This document shows, piece after piece, positions 58,301 to 64,000 of a stretch of 64,000 nt of DNA; position 1 is the first letter of the stretch, and each line of letters begins with the position of its first letter. Below the pieces are notes generated by a model. It worked only from the letters and a program-made list of their open reading frames with translations. It had not been told where the DNA came from and did no database searches. The translations under genes were made by a program, and so were the position numbers. The DNA is from Owenia fusiformis (Eukaryota > Annelida > Polychaeta > Sabellida > Oweniidae), in contig CAIIXF020000006.1 of the NCBI GenBank assembly GCA_903813345.2, positions 31,106,024 to 31,170,023 on the forward strand, read 5' to 3'.

Positions 58301-61300
58301 AGTTGCCTGCTGGTAGGTAATGAAACCCTTGCAAGTATATACATCCGAGGGCTCCAATTAGCCTTGCCCAAGTCGGTCTCTTTTACTATCTTGATTTCTA
58401 TTATAACCGCCTTGTACCAAAGAGAAAGCCACGTGCTTTACCAACAGTTTGTTGATGTCGGTAAAATTTGACCAATCAACGACGGCCCTGAAGCGTTAGC
58501 TCATTATTATGCACGGTCAAAAACAAGTACACTTTTCACCGGGACTTTTCACGAACAAATCTTGCACGAATCTGAGCATGAATTCATTATGAAAATACAA
58601 ATATTTTATCAGATAAATATCAATGAGAGTTTAGTGGATGCCGGGGTATCGATAACCAAAGGTGAGAAGATTTCAACAATAAACGTTGAAACGATCGCTG
58701 AACATGTAGGCTGAGATTCAATCACCGATTGACGACAACATGACCCGCTACATTGGACTAGGTGTTCGTGAATTTTCATCGCGAAATCAGTTTTAAATCA
58801 ACATTGAATCGCATGATTTAATTTATATTAATGACTCTTACCTTCCAATGTACATTTAAATACATAATATATTGTTACTCTAACGAAACACTCGATCAGA
58901 TCATTGAATTTCAAGTCGTAGATAGGAAGTTTGTTTTGTTTATAGGCCAATGGTTTTGTTTATGAAGCTCAACCTGATAACGTTTTGATTGGTCATTCAG
59001 CCTGAAGTCACACGTTGTGTCCACGCGATATCTGTCAATCAATAAGGTTTCGCGATACCCCTGATAGCGTAGGTATTATGGAAATCTCGAAACCGTTGAA
59101 TATTTCAGCATAATAACAGCGGAGATGTATTGGATTGTACAAGGCGGTAATAATTCAAGATCAGATAAGTAAAAAAATACAAAACAGAAGGGCTTGAGCA
59201 AGCTATTGTAGTCCCATAGAAGTGGATTTTCAAACTTGCTAGAAGAAAACATTTTCCTGAATCATAATTTCACTTAATGTCTTACCTTTCATTTTTTATT
59301 GAACCAGAGATAACTTATTGCATCTATATTAGAAAAACCAGGATGATATTATAAGCCCCAACTTTGGCTCTTCGGAAAGGACACACACATATACAATGTA
59401 ATTGCAATTATTAAAGGGTTTATAATGGTTTATATAAGTTTCATTATTATGATTATATGTTCCGCATATTTTGTTTTCAAGCTTACACATATATGGTTCT
59501 AAATAACTTATAGTTTTTATCGGAATCATTATCATAGAAATGAAATATAGGAAGACCAGTCTCTTCACATGGCCTGTGATTTTGGCAAAAAAAAGTTCAA
59601 TCATTTTTCCAATTACCATAATACTTAATAACTTTGAATATCCTGTTCATTTTTCCTTCTGTCTGAATCATTACAAAGTCCTTAGTAATGTTTGTTTATA
59701 TGAGACAATCATGACAGTATATATGTGTACCATATGACTAAACCACACTTATCCAAAGCTCCTCCGAAAAGACATTTTTTAGTGTATTGCTAAATACTGT
59801 TTAAACAGATTGAATTTGTGGGAGCAATTTTTGGAGATTATACATTGTTTCTATTTGTGTATTCATATTTTCGAGATTTACCACAGATTAAAAATTATCT
59901 GCGATTTTTCATAGGCAATAGGGCAAGACATCATTAAAGTCATCACTTTAAGGCTATCATGAATGTACTTATAGTTTTTTAGCTGCTGGACCAGGGACAC
60001 GTGGGCCTATGTAACAGCATTATGCACAGAAACGACTCAATTGTTGGTGATAATTGTCAGTAAATTAAACCTATTATCACAGCAAAAATAGTGATGAAGA
60101 TACAATTTTATATTTGCGGCATCCTTAATTTGTAATTTTACACTCAGTGTTTTAAAGGGTTTTACAGAACTGTCCTATTTGTAAACATTGTGCTAATGCC
60201 TTTATACATCAGTACTCAGAAAAGTTAGTAAGAGACACCCACAGTTTGTCTTTTCCGAAGAGCTCTTCGGAAAGGACTTTTTTCTTGTGTCAGAATTTTA
60301 AAATTGGTTTTACAGGTATATGACAGTTCAAAGCTACTTGTTTGTTTTGAATATTCAAGAAACTAAATGCATTTTGTTTTAAAATAGTTTTTAGTGTATC
60401 ATATCACTTCAGTCTTAAAATACACATGCTCTTCGGAAAAGACATTTGCGTGTCGGAAAATCAGTTAGTTATTTTGAGAGCCAATATCTCAGGAACCACT
60501 ACAGCCTTTTGTATAATTCTTTTTAGTGACAGAATTCTAACACTCAGTACTATTGATATCATCTTAAAAAACAGTAAGCAAAGATTGGAAAATATGTTGA
60601 AAAATTCTGTATTTTTTAACATAAAATTTAAATTTAAATGTTACACCAACGGTTATGTGTTACAAGCGGTTATAAAAACTCTATACATTATAATGGACAC
60701 ACTTGTTGCATATCATTTTAAAGCAAATTCCTTAATCTTCCCAATGCAGCCAAATTACTTTAACAAACTCTATTTAAATACATGCTTGAAGTATATATTT
60801 AAATGTGGATTTTTTCTCGGGAATTTGTTACCCCCGTGTTAGCTCCTGGATTCGCCAGTGCAGGGGGTGGGATTTTGACATAATACTTCATCCTGGCAGT
60901 AGGGACTTTTGAAATATTCCTATATTGATCGGGACTCGACTATTCTTGACCAGCTTTTATTGCAAGAGATGGAGGAATCTTAAAATAGACATATTATGAG
61001 TTGTTCTTAGCAATTCAAATGTCAGACATTTACAACATTTTTACAACGATATGGCAGGGCTGTCAACTTGGGACCATCTAACGTGAGTGACTTACAAATA
61101 TTGAACACCTTCCTTCACATTTTGGACACCTTACTGAATACTGGTCAATATTATGGAACACCTAAAAATTTAGGTGTAGGGTAGGTGTAAATATTTTTGA
61201 AACAAATGCGTAATATATACACATATTTCGTACCAAATGCGTGACATAAACGGCAATGGCATGCAAAGACTGTATGGAATGCGTTCGCTTTTTTCGCCAT

Positions 61301-62533
61301 TCGAACTTTTACTGTATCAGCATTTCATAAGAAACGATTTTTAAAATGTCAACATTATTTATCGCATCCTACGACCCCTTTAGATTGTGGTCGTACGCCG
61401 GTATCATTGGTAAGCCTGTCTTTCTACAATGTCGGAGAATGAACTACGCATTGCACTATTAAATGACCTACCTCGATACATTCCATGTATTTTAGAATTC
61501 TTTTTATGTTGTTAGATCGCCAATTGTATGGGTTTATCGGCAGAACGAAGAGATTTTAGTTTTTACATCGGAAATATATCAGCAATTTTCAAAATGTCGG
61601 AAGGGGAATTCCCCAGGAATTTCCCTTAGACTGGTGCATGCCGGGAACTGAATGGAGGAATTTGACGGTTGAAATAAGTTAAATATTACACGCAAATATT
61701 GCTATCAAAAACGAAAACCTCTTCGTTCTGCCGATAAACCCACACAATTGTGGATTCAACTACACAAAAAGAATGCTAAAATACCAAGGAATCTATTGAA
61801 ATAGGTATCTTAAGTGTAAGTAGCATAGAAAATTCTCCCATGTTGTAATCGTACAGACAAAAGAATAAGACGTTCGCAAGACTAGAACGTAGAGATAGTC
61901 TTGGAACGAGATAAAACATTATGTGTGATATTTGATCATACACGCTATATTGATGCATGATTTCTCTTTTTCCAGCAAATGCCAGATCACGCCTAATGCA
62001 TGAGGGTTGACAGGGCTGTTATAGAATTACTTCGTTGTGGGGCTATTTCAACCAGATTGGCTTATTTTCTTGATTCACAGTGTCCGCCATGTTAGTTTTT
62101 GAAAATCGAAACCTCCAACAGGTGAGGATTTATATGACTAGGTCTTACTGACCCCAGAAATATGAGTTATCGGCACTGGTCGAAATAACCCCATGGTCAG
62201 AATAACCCCATGACGAAGTGAACACAGCGCATACAACGCGACGAACCTATGTGTCTACTATGCTACTTGGAACTCTCGGAGCGAATACTCCATGCGTTTC
62301 AGCCAAACTTTTAAATGGTGCATTGAAGAAACGCGACTTTCCTTTGGGAAACATTTGGATCTTGCCTATAAAAACGTACCTGGTTCGGAAACAACACAGG
62401 ACCTGCAGAAAGAATGGAGACACGGAAATAACTTGGCTTCCTTCGTTTCAAAACTCTCTTTACACACGCCACAATTATAAACGCCTCCTTCAGAACCTTT
62501 CTCTGGCGGTTTTTCTGTCGATTCGGCTTCCAT
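46172..62533 (-). CDS. TRIM24: TIF1-family TRIM protein (TRIM24/TRIM33-like), complete, ten exons, 909 residues
   Basis: TIF1 proteins are nuclear cofactors: the RING acts as a ubiquitin E3 ligase, and the PHD finger-bromodomain pair reads histone tails. Exons (minus strand): 62533-62380, 57611-57248, 56933-55804, 55563-55394, 54796-54680, 54242-54028, 52280-52142, 51724-51650, 47388-47236, 46384-46172. All junctions agree in phase and sum to exactly 910 codons. Domains: RING 21-60, B-box 1 96-133, B-box 2 156-187, coiled coil to about residue 300, Gln-rich segment about 480-540, PHD 684-727, bromodomain about 764-860 with the acetyl-lysine-binding Asn at 838. An in-frame TAG lies 15 bases upstream of the ATG. 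The tail [11 protein letters not shown] resembles TRIM24 more than TRIM33, but an invertebrate gene may be co-orthologous to both. The RING has a short single-residue C-x-H spacing and no long N-terminal extension. Confidence 0.95.
47236..47388 (-). CDS. TRIM24: TRIM24-like exon 9 (bromodomain core)
   Basis: The acceptor is ACATTGCAG and the donor TGCA/GTAAGT; 51 codons, phase 0. It encodes [20 protein letters not shown] and [13 protein letters not shown]. The PMDL helix and the terminal YN pair, whose Asn contacts acetyl-lysine in bromodomains, are intact. Confidence 0.95.
48045..49801 (-). pseudogene. Degenerate multi-copy invertebrate gene, left (minus) copy
   Basis: Minus-strand fragments in order include [70 protein letters not shown] and [12 protein letters not shown]. 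Then come [20 protein letters not shown] and a Cys-rich [19 protein letters not shown]. This order (PCTHEEADTR-type box, VYDRTS box, C-terminal Cys-rich box) matches a family I recall as common in marine invertebrate genomes, probably mobile; its biochemical role is not known to me. Frame breaks show it is not functional. Confidence 0.65.
50030..51345 (+). pseudogene. Degenerate multi-copy invertebrate gene, right (plus) copy
   Basis: The mirror copy, better preserved in its first half: an open frame at 50298-50756 includes [37 protein letters not shown] and [19 protein letters not shown]. Shifted frames follow with [16 protein letters not shown], then [18 protein letters not shown] and [18 protein letters not shown]. 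At least two frameshifts separate the parts. Confidence 0.65.
51650..51724 (-). CDS. TRIM24: TRIM24-like exon 8 (bromodomain helix Z)
   Basis: A 75-base exon, acceptor GTGTTTTAG, donor ATCG/GTAAGT. It encodes [20 protein letters not shown] and PVDRS, the first bromodomain helix and start of the ZA loop; compare KCERLLLxLYCHE in vertebrate TIF1 proteins. It is phase 0 at both ends. The 4.3-kb intron after it holds the large palindrome. Confidence 0.9.
51806..52012. mobile_element. Small MITE, ends ACTGTATAAGTGGTA
   Basis: TACTGTATAAGTGGTA at 51806 is inverted as TACCACTTATACAGTA ending at 52012; about 207 bases with internal GGAAAATTAA repeats. A TA target is likely. In TRIM intron 7. Confidence 0.75.
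52142..52280 (-). CDS. TRIM24: TRIM24-like exon 7 (end of PHD finger)
   Basis: The acceptor is CATTTTGCAG and the donor GAAG/GTAAAC. It encodes [18 protein letters not shown], with the last Cys pair of the PHD finger, then a basic linker ([15 protein letters not shown]). Confidence 0.92.
53449..53936. mobile_element. Inverted-repeat element, ends TTTCTCGCAAATAGGCCCAT
   Basis: TTTCTCGCAAATAGGCCCAT at 53449 is inverted at about 53914-53936. The interior repeats AAATAAAGGCCCATGGGTG-like motifs about eight times in both orientations. Length 488 bases, in TRIM intron 6. Open frames on both strands here are not genes. Confidence 0.8.
54028..54242 (-). CDS. TRIM24: TRIM24-like exon 6 (PHD finger, first part)
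   Basis: The acceptor is TATTGTAG and the donor CCAA/GTAAGA. It encodes an acidic lead and then [20 protein letters not shown] and [17 protein letters not shown], carrying the first six zinc ligands of the PHD finger. Confidence 0.94.
54680..54796 (-). CDS. TRIM24: TRIM24-like exon 5 (acidic linker)
   Basis: The acceptor is ATTTTTTGCAG and the donor AATG/GTATAT; exactly 39 codons, phase 0 both ends. It encodes [20 protein letters not shown] and the acidic [12 protein letters not shown]. Because it is symmetric it could be skipped without a frameshift. Confidence 0.75.
55394..55563 (-). CDS. TRIM24: TRIM24-like exon 4 (linker)
   Basis: The acceptor is ATTTTGCAG and the donor CTTG/GTGAGT. It encodes [20 protein letters not shown] and [16 protein letters not shown], a disordered linker ending RLPVSL. 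A canonical HP1 box (PxVxL) was not seen. Confidence 0.85.
55804..56933 (-). CDS. TRIM24: TRIM24-like exon 3 (end of B-box 2, coiled coil, Gln-rich linker)
   Basis: A 1130-base exon, acceptor CATTGCAG, donor AAAG/GTAAAA. It encodes [16 protein letters not shown], then a long heptad-type coiled coil ([18 protein letters not shown] onward) and [13 protein letters not shown], a stretch conserved in TIF1 proteins. A Pro/Ser/Thr-rich linker and a Gln-rich segment ([20 protein letters not shown]) follow. Confidence 0.94.
57248..57611 (-). CDS. TRIM24: TRIM24-like exon 2 (end of RING, B-box 1, start of B-box 2)
   Basis: The acceptor is GTGTTTTCAG and the donor CCAA/GTATGT. It encodes [10 protein letters not shown] (last RING pair), the first B-box ([30 protein letters not shown]) and [18 protein letters not shown] of B-box 2. 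Phases match the neighbours. Confidence 0.94.
58359..59205. mobile_element. MITE-like element with ~60-bp inverted ends
   Basis: The left end, 58359-58417, runs from TAGCCTTGCCCAAG to ACCGCCTTGTAC. The right end, 59137-59205, is its imperfect inverse (GTACAAGGCGGTAATA to AGCAAGCTA). The interior of about 720 bases has higher GC and no transposase. Confidence 0.7.
59366..60444. repeat. Dispersed TCTTCGGAAAGGAC motif in both orientations
   Basis: The motif occurs at about 59366, 59757, 60262 and 60428 on the plus strand and inverted at 60248. At 60248-60276 two copies meet as a near-perfect palindrome, GTCTTTTCCGAAGAG/CTCTTCGGAAAGGAC. Probably terminal repeats of one or more small elements, for example 59757-60260. 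Confidence 0.5.
61440..61805. repeat. Inverted pair of the dispersed repeat also at 1-125
   Basis: Arm 61440-61585 (for example CCAATTGTATGGGTTTATCG) is inverted relative to 61690-61805 (CGATAAACCCACACAATTG). The loop is about 100 bases. The same arm opens the window, so the family has at least three arms here. Confidence 0.75.
62380..62533 (-). CDS. TRIM24: TRIM24-like exon 1 (start, first half of RING)
   Basis: ATG at 62533-62531, donor CCAG/GTACGT. It encodes [17 protein letters not shown], then [26 protein letters not shown] and VVSEP. Zinc ligands are Cys21, Cys24, Cys38, His40, Cys43 and Cys46. An upstream in-frame TAG supports this start. Confidence 0.92.
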
Positions 62534-63227
62534 ATCTAATGATTTCTAAACTTGTAAAAGGGCAATCTACTTTTTATCCTGGTAACTTTGATAACTTTCC
62601 CGCACGACAACCGACTTGACCTACTTTGATTTGGGTGTTACTAAATACCACCTAGGTGTCCCACACCTAGGTGCCCCTTTTCAGGTGTCCCTTTTCAGGT
62701 GGCGGCGTGAGGCTTGGAATATAGGGAAATATTGGTCGATTAGACCCTGATATAAGTCAAATAATAGTACTAGAGTATGAATGGAGTTGTACTTTTCTTG
62801 ATGAGGTAAGAATAAAAGTAGTTTTGTGACATTTTAAAGAGAAAAAACTAAGATATTTTTTCTAGATTTTTTTCTGACCATGTTGCTTTCGGAAAATAAA
62901 AATCTCTCAACTTTCTATCAGCATTTCCAACACTGGTCTTTGTTATTACAAAACCAAAAGTTGTTGTATGTGTTCATCGTTGTATCATTTATATGAGATG
63001 GTTACAACAATTCTAAAGATTCAACTCTCTTGTCAAAGATGACCCAGGAACCCCAGGACCCTATCCTACAGATTTTCTTTATCAACCAGATATCAGTTCC
63101 TGGTCAGTTAGACTATATATCCTCTAGTCTGATATTAGATATAGTCACTAAGCAGTCAGTGTACAATGTACATGTCAGAGAATAAGTCTAGTACTAAGGA
63201 AAAGTGTATGTATATGTAGACTGAGCA
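62534..63227. other. Upstream region of the TRIM24-like gene
   Basis: Presumed promoter and 5' UTR side of the minus-strand gene. Around 62645-62705 the motif AGGTGTCCC and variants (CACCTAGGTG) are repeated. No core promoter element could be assigned. Confidence 0.4.
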
Positions 63228-63352
63228 ATAAAAAGTACATGACTTTGAACCCATGCACAGTAAAATTCAATAATTCTAGGATAGAAAATAGTATTCTATC
63301 CTAGAATTATTGAATTTTACTGTGCATGGGTTCAAAGTCATGTACTTTTTAT
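63228..63352. repeat. Perfect hairpin: 59-bp arms, 7-base loop
   Basis: 63228-63286 is the exact reverse complement of 63294-63352; the loop is AATAGTA. The arm begins ATAAAAAGTACATGACTTTG and ends TCTAGGATAGAA. No mismatch was found in 59 bases. It lies about 700 bases upstream of the TRIM start codon. Confidence 0.93.
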
Positions 63353-63884
63353 ACAATACATAGAAAATAATGTATTGTGCATCTTCAGCATTCAGCTGAG
63401 AAGATATCTAATGATCTCTCTAGACTCGGCATGATGCCTTGTTCTGTAGGCATCTGGATGAGGAATGGGAGCAGCTATTCTGCCATCAACTGAATACTTT
63501 GGGGGAAAAAAACAGAAGCTGCTGTCAAGTCAGTTCAACGTAATATACGTATGTCACCTGCGATCCCAACATCTCAGTTTTACATACAGACATGGGCTTT
63601 CAACTAAATAATTATGAGAGTGCTTTAAAGCTCAAATATTGTTATATATCATTTTGCTACCAAGATACGACCACTTCCAAGTCAAGATTGTCCATTCATG
63701 AGTGCCTCGATAAGATCTACATGTACATTCTCTAAGTCATCATTTTTTTAAATAATTCAGTATTCGTGTATCCTAATCATTCAATGTTCACTTTCAGCAT
63801 TACAACTTGCCATCAAAGCGCTGTACAAAATCCGATCAAAATGATGCTGAAATAGTAAAAGTCTGTGTGAAAGTGTAAGCTTGC

Positions 63885-63972
63885 CTGCACCCAAGCTTTC
63901 CCCAAGACTAGAATCATCATCAGGTTTGATATTAATGTTCAAATAATTATTGTCACTAGTTCCAGGCATAAC
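63885..63972 (-). CDS. Weak candidate exon on the minus strand
   Basis: Minus strand: acceptor TTTCTTTTAG, then GTTATGCCTGGAACTAGTGA and onward, with a possible GC-type donor GTGCAG/GCAAGC. The frame gives MPGTSDNNYLNINIKPDDDS then SLGESLGA. It could be a first coding exon of another gene or an alternative TRIM 5' exon. There is no homology I recognise and no supporting neighbour exon, so this is a guess. Confidence 0.22.
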
Positions 63973-64000
63973 CTAAAAGAAATTATCAGTATCTATGTAA

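Larger units (their letters stand above)
57612..62379. other. Intron 1 of the TRIM24-like gene
   Basis: A 4.8-kb intron holding an inverted-repeat element (58359-59205), scattered TCTTCGGAAAGGAC motifs (59366-60444) and an inverted pair of a dispersed repeat (61440-61805). An open frame at 60426-60842 (plus) has no recognisable motif and compositional bias typical of AT-rich intron. Confidence 0.6.

Noticed and set aside
60426-60842. 138-residue open frame in TRIM intron 1
   Set aside because: No motif, low-complexity hydrophobic/AT-driven composition and overlap with a repeated TCTTCGGAAAAGAC motif; nothing supports coding.
62218-62619. 133-residue plus-strand frame at 62.2-62.6 kb
   Set aside because: It is the antisense shadow of the TRIM RING exon, which has cysteine spacing, a donor and phase agreement on the minus strand.

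Overview
The window is animal nuclear DNA. It is AT-rich, its genes are split by GT-AG introns of a few hundred to several thousand bases, and it is crowded with inverted-repeat elements, minisatellites and non-LTR retrotransposons. The two recognisable host genes are animal families (an SLC27 fatty-acid transporter and a TIF1-type TRIM protein). The repeat landscape, and degraded copies of a multi-copy family I associate with marine invertebrates (motif near [10 protein letters not shown]), suggest a lophotrochozoan such as a mollusc. That assignment is inference; no species can be named from the sequence alone.

Layout. (1) 1196-10195, plus strand: nine exons of an SLC27A1/SLC27A4-like gene, lacking the N-terminal exon(s). 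The intron before its eighth visible exon holds a 66-bp tandem array that copies the intron-exon boundary. (2) 10.5-19.2 kb: a run of MITE-like inverted-repeat elements, several with clear target-site duplications (TA, TTAA, ATGCAG, AATTACTCA). (3) 19250-31805, plus strand: a four-exon gene I do not recognise. Its splice phases agree throughout and it predicts a 243-residue protein starting MGCTSTK, a likely myristoylation/palmitoylation site. Its introns hold a LINE remnant, two minisatellites, a nearly intact L1/Tx1-like LINE and a mariner-like relic. Its third exon ends in a 42-bp unit that is repeated about 30 times, each copy carrying the 5' splice site. (4) 31.8-46.1 kb: nested inverted-repeat elements, among them two large foldback structures and a 22-24 bp minisatellite with a 572-bp higher-order period. 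(5) 46172-62533, minus strand: a complete ten-exon TRIM24/TRIM33 (TIF1) gene of 909 codons (RING, two B-boxes, coiled coil, PHD finger, bromodomain). The intron splitting its bromodomain holds a 3.7-kb head-to-head palindrome of a degenerate multi-copy gene. (6) 62.5-64 kb: upstream sequence of the TRIM gene, with a perfect 59-bp-arm hairpin and one weak candidate exon.

The three genes show no obvious functional link: one acts in lipid uptake/activation, one is a putative membrane-anchored protein, one is a chromatin reader and putative E3 ligase. The most unusual theme is that two neighbouring genes each carry a minisatellite built from one of their own splice junctions, one amplifying a 3' splice site (66 bp) and one a 5' splice site (42 bp). 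Both units are multiples of three and both keep an open reading frame through most of the array.
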